Positions 1 to 11,145 are shown, counted from the stretch's first letter. The stretch: 64,000 nucleotides of DNA from Chelativorans sp. YIM 93263 (GCF_028767125.1 NZ_JAKCWP010000005.1:124001-188000), one strand, 5' to 3'. Notes: generated from the sequence alone by a model not told the origin. A program made the numbers and translations.

Positions 1-167
1 GGGCGCCAGACGCGCCCGACGAAGTGCCCAGCGTCAAACGTTTCCCGTTTCAATATCAACGCTCCTGCAGGAAGAATCGAGTTCGGATGAGCTTAATCAC
101 TAACCCACGCGTGTCAAAGATGTATCCGTCCCAGAGATCACTGTGCCTTTGGCTTGCAGCGTAGCGC

Positions 168-668
168 TTACGTTGGGAAATCGTACCTTCCGACCAGTTG
201 CCATACGTCCCGGTTGATGGTGCCCAAGGAGGCGATGCAATCCCGGATTCTTTGAACTTCCGCCTCGTCCAGGCTTTCAACCTTCCCGTACCGGATCTCG
301 TCCTTGCTGTCGGCAATGCGCATCATTTGTGTCATACCGCGGCCGTTCTCGGGGTCGAACGAGTATATGCAGTGGTTGAACTTGTTGCGTAGACCCGCCT
401 CGCGCAGCAGGCTTCTTGTCAAGGAAAGCACTTCCTGCCGGCAATCGGCCGGCGTGGACTTCAGCTTGGCGAGTCGCTCCACAAGGTCGATCCGTGCCCG
501 TGTGGTATTAAGCGTCAGAAAAATGACGGCAGCTTTCTCCTTGTCGACACTGGCGAGCCCAGCGATCAGATATATCAGCAAACTTTCTGTATTCGTCCAT
601 GTGTAGTTCAATCGGCCGAGCAGCAGCAAAATCTCGTGCAGGTTCGACATACGACTGGGCACGTTCAT
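168..668 (-). CDS. Small unknown protein translationally coupled to the LuxR-type regulator
   Basis: A 166-residue protein with no domain I recognise. It reads as soluble and mainly helical, with no signal peptide and no clear membrane span, although residues 10-45 are fairly hydrophobic. Its ATG overlaps the stop of the upstream regulator gene by four bases (ATGA), so the two are almost certainly co-translated. A second in-frame Met at residue 7 could also serve as start. The pairing suggests it modulates or reports to the regulator, or acts with it in controlling the divergent secretion genes; that is inference from position only. Reading frame and codon use match the neighbours, so I think the gene is real. 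Confidence 0.7.
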   Translation of the reverse strand: MNVPSRMSNLHEILLLLGRLNYTWTNTESLLIYLIAGLASVDKEKAAVIFLTLNTTRARIDLVERLAKLKSTPADCRQEVLSLTRSLLREAGLRNKFNHCIYSFDPENGRGMTQMMRIADSKDEIRYGKVESLDEAEVQRIRDCIASLGTINRDVWQLVGRYDFPT

Positions 669-1450
669 AGCGGCACCTCATTGGAGGCGGCTTGTAATCC
701 ACCCCGCCAGCCCTCGGTGCAGCGGAAATACAGGGCCGCGGCCTCGGTTCTGTTATGCGCGCCGAGTTTTCGAATGGTGTTATGGATATGAATCTTGACC
801 GTGTGTTCAGAGAGGCCGAGCTCAGCTGCAATGAGCTTGTTCTGTAGGCCCTTGGCGACGCAGGAGAGCACTTGCAGCTCTCTTGCGGTAAGACCCTTGA
901 CGGCACGGGCGCTATCGGTCGGCTCCGCGGTATGCTTTGGCGGCGCTTCTACCGGCGCTGACAGGTCGCTTGTGTTGCGCTGAAACAGTTCCGGCGGAAA
1001 GTATTCGCCCCCCTTTAGCATTATACAAACCACGGAAAGCCAGATGTCGAGGTTGACGTCCATCGGCACTATGCCCCGGATAGCCCGCCTCGCCGCTGCT
1101 TTCTGAAACGCGTCCATGCATATCTTGCTGTGACTGGCGGTCACAGCCATGGAAGCAAAGGGATGCGCCTCTTCAATTTCCTTCCAGTGCTCTAGCAACT
1201 CGTCGATATGGTTCGTATCGACCAGGATAAGCTGTACCGGAACATCGAACTTCGCACGTGCCAGTGCCGGCTCCGGAACGATCCGCACCGAGATCCACCT
1301 GAACTCCCTCTCGATCGCCGCTACAAGCGCTTCCGAAATACTTCCCGGCGGAGCGACGAACAACAGCACTCTCTGATGCTGCTTCACCGCCTCTCCATCG
1401 AGCACCCTCGAAAAGCCGGCTGATCCAGCTCCCAGTTCGCTGCGTAGCAT
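665..1450 (-). CDS. LuxR-family response-regulator-like transcription factor
   Basis: A 261-residue protein. The C-terminus (about 187-245) is a clear LuxR/FixJ-type helix-turn-helix starting LTARELQVL and containing AAELGLSEHTVKIHIHN. Residues 27-150 resemble a receiver domain: LILVD places an aspartate (D78) where the phospho-acceptor normally lies, but the usual acidic pair near the start is not obvious, so the receiver may be degenerate. The start is supported by a GGAGG ribosome binding site about seven bases upstream. No sensor kinase is adjacent. It is divergent from the glycine-rich protein gene across a 634-base gap and is the obvious candidate regulator of the secretion island. Confidence 0.88.
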   Translation of the reverse strand: MLRSELGAGSAGFSRVLDGEAVKQHQRVLLFVAPPGSISEALVAAIEREFRWISVRIVPEPALARAKFDVPVQLILVDTNHIDELLEHWKEIEEAHPFASMAVTASHSKICMDAFQKAAARRAIRGIVPMDVNLDIWLSVVCIMLKGGEYFPPELFQRNTSDLSAPVEAPPKHTAEPTDSARAVKGLTARELQVLSCVAKGLQNKLIAAELGLSEHTVKIHIHNTIRKLGAHNRTEAAALYFRCTEGWRGGLQAASNEVPL

Positions 1451-2084
1451 GGCAGACCTCCTCCCAGGTCAACAAACCGATCTATTCGGAGGAATTCTAC
1501 CCGAACTGCACCAGGTTCTAGAAACTGGCTGAAGGAGCGAGGTGCCACCTCAATGGTAGTAGGTAACGTCGACGACGCATTAGCCGATTGGTAGGAAGGT
1601 GTAGCTCTTTCCACGCAATCTGTTCGAAAGAGGAGAACCTCATTGCACGCTGGAAACCGCGTGCGGGCTCACGAACCCGGGCGCAAGGGAGCTACGGCTG
1701 CCTATTCGCTCGAATGAGCTAATACATAGGCGCTGCACTAGCCAAACCACTGCTTTTCCCGGACCAAACTTCCTAAACTGAAGTGTCATCTTATGCGCCC
1801 CCCTGTTCAAAGGCACACTTGCCCCGTTGCAATGGCGACGCAGGTGTTCCGGGGCAAGGCCACCTGAGTACTGCGTGAAAAAAGCCGCTGGCAAAGCCCC
1901 ACACCCCGGCGCCCTCGAAACAAGGGAGGGTCCCACAAGGAACAGGTGCATTCCGGGTGCATGCCGCGTCGATGCGCGTCCATCACCCGCAAACCAGAAA
2001 ACTCAACCTCCGTATCCGGCGCCAAGACCTCATTGAAGATGAACCGAGGTCAATGTCGGGACGGCTTACCAGCAGGACAAGACA
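1451..2084. other. Divergent intergenic region between regulator and secretion island
   Basis: No convincing gene lies here. The stretch separates two divergent transcripts and should hold both promoters. Short open frames in it have no family resemblance and poor start sites. The only structure I can point to is the nested inverted repeat at 1818-1866. The glycine-rich gene downstream has an AGGA ribosome binding site at 2074-2077. Confidence 0.6.
1818..1858. promoter_or_regulatory. 9-bp perfect inverted repeat, candidate operator
   Basis: CTTGCCCCG at 1818-1826 is mirrored by CGGGGCAAG at 1850-1858. A second pair, CAGGTG at 1841-1846 and CACCTG at 1861-1866, is interleaved with it. It lies about 230 bases before the glycine-rich gene and could be a regulator site or an mRNA hairpin. 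No binding family is identifiable. Confidence 0.3.
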
Positions 2085-3791
<1,707 letters not shown>

Positions 3792-3817
3792 CGTGCTCGT
3801 TTCCTCACGAAAATCAA

Positions 3818-3842
3818 GTGGGCCGCCGTTGAGGCGGCCCAT
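3818..3842 (+). terminator. Stem-loop between the two putative substrate genes
   Basis: GGGCCGCC (3820-3827) pairs perfectly with GGCGGCCC (3833-3840) around a GTTGA loop, and the stem can extend outward by T-A and G-T pairs. No T-tract follows, so it is probably a partial terminator or mRNA 3'-end stabiliser rather than a full stop, allowing the first gene to be expressed above the transporter genes. Confidence 0.55.
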
Positions 3843-3905
3843 TCAACCAGGCCCGATGGTTTGGACGGCTGTCTGGCATGCTCGTGGTAATGACAGGTGA
3901 TTGCG

Positions 3906-5882
3906 ATGGCCCTAGACAAGATCACAGAAGCTATCGCCCACTTTATCGGGGTGTTCGAGACCATCACCGATGCAACGCGGATGCGCGAGGCCTACGAGTC
4001 CTTTGACGCCTCCCGACGAAAAGACGACGACGCGCAACAACCGGATGAGGAACAAGAAAAGCCCCGCGAGGAATACGCGTTGCGGGATTTCACACCGGTT
4101 CTCGAGTATACGCCTCCGCCGGTTCCGCCGGAGGAACTCAAGGCGGAATCCAACGTCATTCACGATCCGATCCCTGTGGAGTTGAACGGCGCAGATACAC
4201 CCGAGCCGACGGCAAAAACCCTAACATCCGCCCTTCCCCGGGAAACTGCAGGGTTCGCCCCCTTTGAGCTACCTCCTCACGGATCCTACGCGGCATTCAT
4301 CAAGCAGAATGCCTTCCTGAACGACAACGACTATCTGAGCCTTGGCGGCTCCGGCCTTGCGATGGTCAAGCCGCCCTTCGAAACTGGACCGGAACTTCTT
4401 GCCATGTTGCAGGAGGCAGAGTCCGTTTCGCCCTTTTCCGCGATCGAATCCCCTGCAACGCAAGACAGCATTGCAGACACGGTGATGGATGCTTGGCACG
4501 CAATAGCCGAAGCGGCCGAAGCGCCCCCTCAGGATGGTGTAACGGTTTATGCCGGCCCCGTGTTGAGCGGGCACTTCGTGAATGGGCTGGAAGTCACTGA
4601 CGCGCCAAAATTGTCCGACTATCGGCCAGACCAGGAGGAGATCGCCTCCCCTTCCCGAGGCCCGCAACCCGGCAAGGGCAACGGGCTCATCGAGCCAAAA
4701 GTCGAATTTGAGGGAGGCGGAAACGAACTGGTCAACGAGGCGATCCTCGGAAACGACTGGATGACCGGCAGGGTTATAGCCGGGATGGGCGACAGCTATG
4801 AAATAAACGCCATCGTACAGACCAATGCCTGGTGGGACCAGGATCTGGTAAGCACGCAAACCGGCGCCTGGACCGAAATTTCGAGCCCGACGCAGGCTTT
4901 CAACATCGCCAATATCGAGCGGATAGACGCCTCTTCTTCTGTCGGCGGCGAGCCCGCCCCCGCTTCGGGACAATTCCCGCAACATTGGGCGGTATCACGC
5001 GTGGAGGGCGATCTCGTCCTTCTCAATTGGATCGAGCAATTCAATTTCATGGCAGACAACGATACCGCCGTCCTGGCGTCCTCAGGCGTGAAATCAACCA
5101 TCCTCGCCGGCGGCAATACGCAAGTGAATGGCGTATCGGTAGCCGATCTGGGCCTTTACTACGACCTTATCGTCGTCGGTGGCAATATTTACGATTCCAA
5201 CATCATCCAGCAGACGAACGTACTGTTCGACAACGATCTGATCGGCACCGTCGAGGGATTTCAGACGACGGGCAACGGCACCTTCGGCACCACCGGAAAC
5301 CTTCTCTGGAACCAGGCACAGATCACCAATGTCGGTGCGCATGACCGATTTGAAGCCATGCCTGCCGGGTATCGGGCAACAGGTGAGAGCTTCGCCTCTG
5401 GCTCGATGCACATCGATAACGACGTTCTTAAGGACAGTGCATTCCAGGACCTGCCCTACCTGCGAGTCCTCTTCGTGGGCGGTGACCTTCTCGACGTGCA
5501 ATTCATTAAGCAGACGAATGTCCTCGGTGACGCTGATCAAATTGCGCTCGCCATGAACGCCCTCGCCCCAAGAATGGACGCCAACTGGTCCGTGATGACG
5601 GGCGGCAACGCCCTTCTCAACTTCGCGGGGATTCACGACGTGGATGCGGCGGGCAAGACCTATCTAGCCGGAAACCACTACTCACAAGAGCTCCTGGTCC
5701 AAGCAGAGTTCATATCGTCGGATCCGAGCTTGGCCGGCCAGGACGCGGATGCGCTCATCAACGAGGCGGTCGCCTTTCTTGATGACGAAATGCTCACCGA
5801 CAGGCCCACAGAGGCGCCGACGGGAGACATACACATCAACGACGGCACGCATCCGGATGTGATGCAGACGATGCTTGCCTAA
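3906..5882 (+). CDS. Repeat protein associated with type I secretion (second putative substrate)
   Basis: A 658-residue acidic protein without a signal peptide. I chose ATG 3906 because AGGTGA sits five bases upstream; an in-frame GTG at 3897 is the alternative. Residues 35-120 are charged and Pro-rich. The rest carries a recurring element, I-x-Q-x-N-x3-D-x-D: FIKQNAFLNDND near 133, AIVQTNAWWDQD near 304, WIEQFNFMADND near 376, IIQQTNVLFDND near 435 and FIKQTNVLGDAD near 535, with a degenerate LLVQAEF near 599. Copies are often preceded by VVGGN or FVGGD. This looks like a solenoid or beta-repeat secreted protein. Proteins of this general sort beside type I exporters in rhizobia are, as I recall, annotated only as 'type I secretion protein'. 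The molecular role is unknown. Confidence 0.75.
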   Translation: MALDKITEAIAHFIGVFETITDATRMREAYESFDASRRKDDDAQQPDEEQEKPREEYALRDFTPVLEYTPPPVPPEELKAESNVIHDPIPVELNGADTPEPTAKTLTSALPRETAGFAPFELPPHGSYAAFIKQNAFLNDNDYLSLGGSGLAMVKPPFETGPELLAMLQEAESVSPFSAIESPATQDSIADTVMDAWHAIAEAAEAPPQDGVTVYAGPVLSGHFVNGLEVTDAPKLSDYRPDQEEIASPSRGPQPGKGNGLIEPKVEFEGGGNELVNEAILGNDWMTGRVIAGMGDSYEINAIVQTNAWWDQDLVSTQTGAWTEISSPTQAFNIANIERIDASSSVGGEPAPASGQFPQHWAVSRVEGDLVLLNWIEQFNFMADNDTAVLASSGVKSTILAGGNTQVNGVSVADLGLYYDLIVVGGNIYDSNIIQQTNVLFDNDLIGTVEGFQTTGNGTFGTTGNLLWNQAQITNVGAHDRFEAMPAGYRATGESFASGSMHIDNDVLKDSAFQDLPYLRVLFVGGDLLDVQFIKQTNVLGDADQIALAMNALAPRMDANWSVMTGGNALLNFAGIHDVDAAGKTYLAGNHYSQELLVQAEFISSDPSLAGQDADALINEAVAFLDDEMLTDRPTEAPTGDIHINDGTHPDVMQTMLA

Positions 5883-5906
5883 TCGACAAACCATCAGGGG
5901 GACCGC

Positions 5907-8081
5907 ATGACCGCCTCAAACCACAATGCGGCAAGGATTGGCGGATCAGCCACCTGGGCCGGAGGCAGTGAGACCCTCACGCCGGAACCCGATCTTTGGC
6001 AACAACTTCAACGCCGGAAAGCGGCCGCTGACGAGGAGTTTGACCGTGTTTCAGCCAAACTGGTCGCTGACGTCGCCGAAGCACTCGCTAACGAGACTGC
6101 CCCCTCGGCGAGGTCCTCCGTCGAGGAGACTGAAACACCGTCGAAAAGCCAGGAGCCGCCCCACAAACCGGCGGAAGCACGGGAAAATTTAGAAGCTCCG
6201 GGCTCTAAAGTCAGGTCAGATGCCCGAAAGCCGGGGCATCTGCTGCTCGATGTAAATCGCGGACCGATCGAAGGCTCCGACGGCGGCTCCGGCTCCGGCG
6301 GAAATGGAGACGGCCGGCGCGGCGGCGGGGACAGCGGAGGAAGCGGGCAATTTCACAAACGGCTCGGTCCCGTCGACTTTGCAAGCAGTCTCAAGGCAGG
6401 CTTGAATGCGGTACGCCGCAACCTCGCCGCGGCGATGGTCTTCACGGTTGCCACCAACATCCTCGTTCTGGCGATCCCGATCTACCTTTTCCAAATTTCC
6501 GACCGCGTGCTGACCAGCCGTTCAATCGACACGCTCGTCATGCTGACGGTCGTCATCGTTGCCGCCGTTATTCTGCAGGCCGTCTTCGACGCTATCCGGC
6601 GCTTCATTCTCATGCGCACCGCGGTCGAAATGGCGGTGCAGCTTGGAACGCCTGTACTCAGCGCAGCGGCACGCGCATCGTTGCATAGCAACGGCCGGGA
6701 ATATCAGATCCTCGGCGATCTCCAGCAGTTGCGCCAATTCCTGGTATCCGGAACGCTGCTGTCATTCCTCGACGTACCGATGGCGCCTCTGTTCTTCCTG
6801 GCTGTCTTTCTCATCCACCCGGAACTCGGCTGGATCGTTGTGACCGCCTCGTTAATGCTTCTTGTGGTCGCAATCATAAACCAGCGCGCGACATCCGGCC
6901 CCTTCGGCGAGGCCAACCAGCACCTTAGCAAGGCAAACCTCCATCTCGACTCAATGTCGCGCAACTCACAGATCATCAATGCGCTGGCAATGATTCCAGA
7001 GGCGGTCAGCATTTGGGGGAAAGACACGGCCCGCTCCCTCACTGCCCAGGTCACCGCGCAGGACCGCAACATCGTCTCGGCGGCTGTTTCCAAGAGTATC
7101 CGACTGCTCGCGCAGGTCGGCATGCTCGGCTGGGGCGCCTATCTAGCGATCCTGGGGGATATAACGGGCGGAATGGTGATTGCCGCTTCGATCATCGCCG
7201 GGCGCGCGCTCGCACCGGTGGAGGGAGCAATCGAAGGCTGGCACAACGTCGTTCAGTCCAAGGCTTCCTACGGGCGCATTTCATCGCTGCTGCAAGCTTC
7301 TCCTCTTAACCTCGAGCGGCTGCTCCTACCCAAACCTCAGGGACGGCTGGATGTCGAACGACTTCTCTACGTTCCTCAAGGAACCAAGCGCGTCGTCCTC
7401 AATGGCATCACCTTCTCGCTCCTGCCGGGTGAAAGCCTCGCCATTATCGGCAATTCCGGCGCTGGGAAAACCACGCTCGGAAAGATGCTCGTGGGCTCCA
7501 TCCTGCCGACCTCGGGCAATGTTCGCCTCGATCTCATGGACCTGCGCAACTGGGATCAGCGGCAGTTCGGCGAGAACATCGGTTACCTGCCACAGGACGT
7601 GCAACTCTTCCCCGGCTCTATCAAGGCCAACATCGCCCGCATGCGGGACGATGCAAGCGATGAGGCCATCTACGAAGCCGCCAAGCTCGCCGACGTTCAT
7701 GAGCTGATCGCCAATTTTGCCCATGGCTACGAGACGGTGGTAGCGGCCGATGGCACGCCCCTTTCCGGTGGACAGAAGCAGCGCATCGCGCTTGCACGGG
7801 CCTTCTTCGGCAATCCCAGGCTGGTTGTTCTCGATGAACCCAACTCGAACCTGGATGCCGACGGCGAAGCTGCACTGGCCCGTGCAATGCAGCACGCAAA
7901 GCAAAACGGCATAACGGTTGTCACCATTACCCAGCGGCCGAGCCTTCTACAGTGTGTCGACAAGATCTTGTTCCTGACCAACGGAACGGTGACCCTGTTC
8001 GGCAAGCGTCAGGAAGTGCTTGGAACGCTTGCCGCGCGCGGCGTCAGAGGCCTGGGCGGACCATCAGGCCAGCAGCAATAG
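5907..8081 (+). CDS. Type I secretion system permease/ATPase (PrtD/HlyB-like ABC exporter)
   Basis: A 724-residue fused ABC exporter of the inner membrane that would power one-step export across both membranes. Residues 1-150 are an unusual disordered extension rich in Glu/Ala/Pro and then Gly/Ser/Asp; no C39 peptidase or peptidase-like domain is visible, so leader processing is unlikely. The membrane domain spans about 153-440, starting near LAAAMVFTVATNILVLAIP. The nucleotide-binding domain carries Walker A NSGAGKTT near 515, the LSGGQKQRIALARA signature near 618 and Walker B LVVLDEP near 640. An AGGGGGA ribosome binding site precedes the ATG. Placement 24 bases after the repeat protein and 11 bases before the adaptor indicates one transcript. 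Confidence 0.93.
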   Translation: MTASNHNAARIGGSATWAGGSETLTPEPDLWQQLQRRKAAADEEFDRVSAKLVADVAEALANETAPSARSSVEETETPSKSQEPPHKPAEARENLEAPGSKVRSDARKPGHLLLDVNRGPIEGSDGGSGSGGNGDGRRGGGDSGGSGQFHKRLGPVDFASSLKAGLNAVRRNLAAAMVFTVATNILVLAIPIYLFQISDRVLTSRSIDTLVMLTVVIVAAVILQAVFDAIRRFILMRTAVEMAVQLGTPVLSAAARASLHSNGREYQILGDLQQLRQFLVSGTLLSFLDVPMAPLFFLAVFLIHPELGWIVVTASLMLLVVAIINQRATSGPFGEANQHLSKANLHLDSMSRNSQIINALAMIPEAVSIWGKDTARSLTAQVTAQDRNIVSAAVSKSIRLLAQVGMLGWGAYLAILGDITGGMVIAASIIAGRALAPVEGAIEGWHNVVQSKASYGRISSLLQASPLNLERLLLPKPQGRLDVERLLYVPQGTKRVVLNGITFSLLPGESLAIIGNSGAGKTTLGKMLVGSILPTSGNVRLDLMDLRNWDQRQFGENIGYLPQDVQLFPGSIKANIARMRDDASDEAIYEAAKLADVHELIANFAHGYETVVAADGTPLSGGQKQRIALARAFFGNPRLVVLDEPNSNLDADGEAALARAMQHAKQNGITVVTITQRPSLLQCVDKILFLTNGTVTLFGKRQEVLGTLAARGVRGLGGPSGQQQ

Positions 8082-8092
8082 AGAGAAGAACG

Positions 8093-9427
8093 ATGAACGC
8101 CATTGTAAAGGTGCAGGATGCCGAGTGGTACACGGAAGTTCCACGTTCGATCCGAAAACATACGATCATCGGACTCGTTCTCATTGCCCTCTTCTTTGGC
8201 GGTTTCGGAGCCTGGGCGGCAACCGCTCCGCTAGCGGCGGCGATTATCTCCCAGGGTAGCTTCGTCGCAACCGGTAAAAACAAAATCATTCAGCACCTCG
8301 AAGGCGGAATCATCGAGGAAATTCTCGTCAGCGAAGGCGACATGGTGGAAAAAGGCCAGACGCTGATCCGGTTGGACGAAACCGCCGCGCTTGTCAAAGA
8401 ACGCCAGCTTTTCCTCCGGCGCGCGCGTCTTGAGGCAGTTGTCGCGCGGCTGGAAGCCGAGCAGGCCGGACGCGACCAGATCACCTTCCCCGAGATGATC
8501 CAGGCAAACCTTTCCCATCCGAAAGTGGCAGAAATCATCGAAGAGCAGAATGCGAGTTTCCGTGCCGTGCGGGAAAAGCTCACTAGCGACATCAAACTCC
8601 TCGAACACAATATTCATTCGCTGGAGTTTCGTGGCGAAGGTTACCAATCACTTCTTGCGTCCCACTACCGACAGGTTGAACTGCTTGAGCAGGAGTATGA
8701 TGGTAAGAAAACACTTTTCGACAAGGGGCTGATCCGCGCGCCTGAACTCCGTGCCATAGAGCGGGCCATGGCCGATGCGGAAGGCAATATCGGCCGGCTG
8801 CGGGCCGAGATATCCGAGACGCAGGCACAAATAGAAAAGCACGAACAGCAAATCGAACAGACCCGCTCCGCATACCGGCAGGCCGCACTCGACCAACTTC
8901 AGCCTGTCGCGTCGGAACTCGACACCGTGCGCGAGGAAGCCCGTTCCGCCCGCCGTGTGCTCGATCGCGTAACCATAGACGCGCCCGTTTCCGGCGTGGT
9001 CGTACGAATGCACTACTATACGCCGGGCGGCGTTGTGGAGAGCGGCAAGAGCATTCTCGAAATTCTGCCTGTCGACGTGCCGCTGATCATCGAAACCTAC
9101 ATCCTGCAAAGCGAGATCGACAGCGTGAAGATCGGGCAGCCTGCCACCATTCGGCTGACGGCACTTAACCGCCGAACCACACCTGTCCTCGATGGCGAAG
9201 TCTTCTACGTCTCGGCTGATTCCGTTCCAGACGATTCATCCTCTGGACGCGAAGCTTACGTCGTTCGTGTCCGATTGGACCCAAGCGAGTTGGAGCGGAT
9301 ACACGGCTTTGCCCCCACGCCCGGCATGCCGGCGGAGGTGCTTATAGAAACCGCCGAGCGAACCTTTCTAAGCTACCTGGTCAAGCCCATTCGCGACAGC
9401 ATGTCCCGGGCGTTCGCCGAGCGGTAG
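8093..9427 (+). CDS. HlyD-family type I secretion periplasmic adaptor
   Basis: A 444-residue membrane fusion protein linking the ABC exporter to an outer-membrane TolC-type channel. It has a short cytoplasmic N-terminus, one membrane span near residues 22-42, a lipoyl-like half motif with QHLEGGIIEEILVSEGD, a long coiled coil (about 100-270) and a beta-barrel region with APVSGVV near 300. The ATG at 8093 is preceded by GAGAGAAG, making it a better start than an upstream in-frame ATG inside the ABC gene. No TolC homologue is encoded in the window, so the outer-membrane channel must be elsewhere. Confidence 0.93.
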   Translation: MNAIVKVQDAEWYTEVPRSIRKHTIIGLVLIALFFGGFGAWAATAPLAAAIISQGSFVATGKNKIIQHLEGGIIEEILVSEGDMVEKGQTLIRLDETAALVKERQLFLRRARLEAVVARLEAEQAGRDQITFPEMIQANLSHPKVAEIIEEQNASFRAVREKLTSDIKLLEHNIHSLEFRGEGYQSLLASHYRQVELLEQEYDGKKTLFDKGLIRAPELRAIERAMADAEGNIGRLRAEISETQAQIEKHEQQIEQTRSAYRQAALDQLQPVASELDTVREEARSARRVLDRVTIDAPVSGVVVRMHYYTPGGVVESGKSILEILPVDVPLIIETYILQSEIDSVKIGQPATIRLTALNRRTTPVLDGEVFYVSADSVPDDSSSGREAYVVRVRLDPSELERIHGFAPTPGMPAEVLIETAERTFLSYLVKPIRDSMSRAFAER

Positions 9428-9684
9428 TTCGTTTGTGCCGCGCAGGTGGACATTCATCGCGGCGAGCACTTGAAGGTCCGACACAAGCCGAGGGGAGGTA
9501 CACAGGCGCTGTCATCGTTATAGTAGCAGGGACCAAATATATTGGTGAAACAATCCTCTAACGAACCAACCTGAAGAATGGAGTCACAGGACCAAAACTG
9601 AAGACTGGCGGAATCGCCGAGGCTTCATTATCACCAGAGATGCGTTGGAGCATAAGGATACTGTCCACAAACCCGGTGAGATGA

Positions 9685-11145
9685 ATGAAGCCGCTGTTTA
9701 TCGTGCGTTTTTCCGCGGATTTTGCGACCAAGTCGCCCAGAACCCGCTCGCATTTCTCAAGTATTATGCGGAAGAATGTCCACGCCGCCCTTGCCGGGGC
9801 CGGAGTGCGAGCACGAATAGTCCAGAAACATGGCCGGCTTTTCATATTTGCGAGCGACGAGGCGCGGACTCAAGCAATACTCGGCCGGATTTTCGGTCTC
9901 TCCAACTTTTCGCCCGTATTGACACAGTGTAGAGCCGATCTCACGGAGATGGCACGAACGGCCGAGGAGGCATTCGCGCGCAAGGTCGAGGGGAAGCGCT
10001 ACGCCGTGCGTGCACGCCGGAGCGGACAGCACCCATTCCGTTCTGTCGAGGTCGAACGCCACCTGGGCGCAACTCTGAATCCGTATGCGACCGTTAACCT
10101 CGACAATCCGGACATCACCGTTCATGTCGAGATCCTCGGCAACCGCGCATACTTTTTCACCGATCGTATTGACGGAGCCGGCGGGCTGCCGCTGGGCAGC
10201 GAAGGAAGAGCTTTGGTGCTTTTCTCGGGCGGATTCGATTCGGCAGTCGCCGCCTGGCGGATGATGCGGCGCGGCGTTGCCGTCGATTTTCTGTTCTGCA
10301 ACCTGGCTGGAGGCGCCTATGAACGCCAGGTGATCCAGGTGGCGAAGGTGCTGACCGACCTGTGGGCATTTGGCGAGCATCCGCGGCTGTACGTGCTTGA
10401 TCTGACCGGAGCACTCGATGAGTTGAGAGCGCGTGTCGAGCGGCGCTTCTGGCAGATCGTGCTCAAACGGCTGATGTATCGCGCTGCCTCGAGTGTCGCC
10501 CCACGTCTTGAGGCCCAGGCCATTATCACCGGCGAAGCGGTCGGCCAGGTCTCCTCGCAGACGCTATCGAACTTGAGATCCATTGAACCGGCGGCCGACT
10601 TGCCCGTCCTGCGCCCGCTGATCGGCTTCGACAAGGCCGAGATCATTTCCCAGGCTCGGCACATCGGGACCGCCCTGCTGTCCGAACGAATTGTCGAGCA
10701 TTGCGGCCTCTCCGGAGGTTCACCGGCCGTGCGCAGCACAGCGAGCAAAATCGCCGCCGAAGAGGCAGAAATGGACGGCAGTGCACTGCACAATGCGTTG
10801 AGCAACCTGCGCCAGATTGATTTGGGTGCGGTTACCGCAAGCGATTTGCAGACAGACTATCTCTTTGTCGACGATGTGCCGGAGAACGCCGAGGTAATAG
10901 ACTGCCAGCCGCCGGCGCATTACAAGCAGTGGCATCTGCCGGGTGCGGTAAACCGATCGCCCGAAAGCGTGATCCACGATCTGAAAAGCTTGGACAAGCG
11001 GCAATCCTATGTCCTTTACTGTCCGTTCGGCACCCAGTCGGCGCATGTGGCAGAGATCATGCAACAGTACGGATATCAGGCCTACGCGCTAAGAGGCGGC
11101 ATCGGCGCTATTCGACAGCGTAACGACCAACCTGAGATGACATGA
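9685..11145 (+). CDS. thiI: ThiI-type tRNA 4-thiouridine synthase with C-terminal rhodanese domain
   Basis: A 486-residue cytoplasmic sulfur-transfer enzyme. It adenylates U8 of tRNA and inserts sulfur to make s4U; the rhodanese domain can also supply thiazole sulfur for thiamine. A THUMP region (about 60-165) is followed by the PP-loop LFSGGFDSAV near 180. Both functional cysteines of the family are present: Cys340 in VEHCGLSGG and Cys446 in LYCPFGTQSAH of the rhodanese domain. A GGTGAG ribosome binding site lies six bases before the ATG. It stands alone after the secretion island. The full length with both cysteines argues for an active enzyme. Confidence 0.93.
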   Translation: MKPLFIVRFSADFATKSPRTRSHFSSIMRKNVHAALAGAGVRARIVQKHGRLFIFASDEARTQAILGRIFGLSNFSPVLTQCRADLTEMARTAEEAFARKVEGKRYAVRARRSGQHPFRSVEVERHLGATLNPYATVNLDNPDITVHVEILGNRAYFFTDRIDGAGGLPLGSEGRALVLFSGGFDSAVAAWRMMRRGVAVDFLFCNLAGGAYERQVIQVAKVLTDLWAFGEHPRLYVLDLTGALDELRARVERRFWQIVLKRLMYRAASSVAPRLEAQAIITGEAVGQVSSQTLSNLRSIEPAADLPVLRPLIGFDKAEIISQARHIGTALLSERIVEHCGLSGGSPAVRSTASKIAAEEAEMDGSALHNALSNLRQIDLGAVTASDLQTDYLFVDDVPENAEVIDCQPPAHYKQWHLPGAVNRSPESVIHDLKSLDKRQSYVLYCPFGTQSAHVAEIMQQYGYQAYALRGGIGAIRQRNDQPEMT

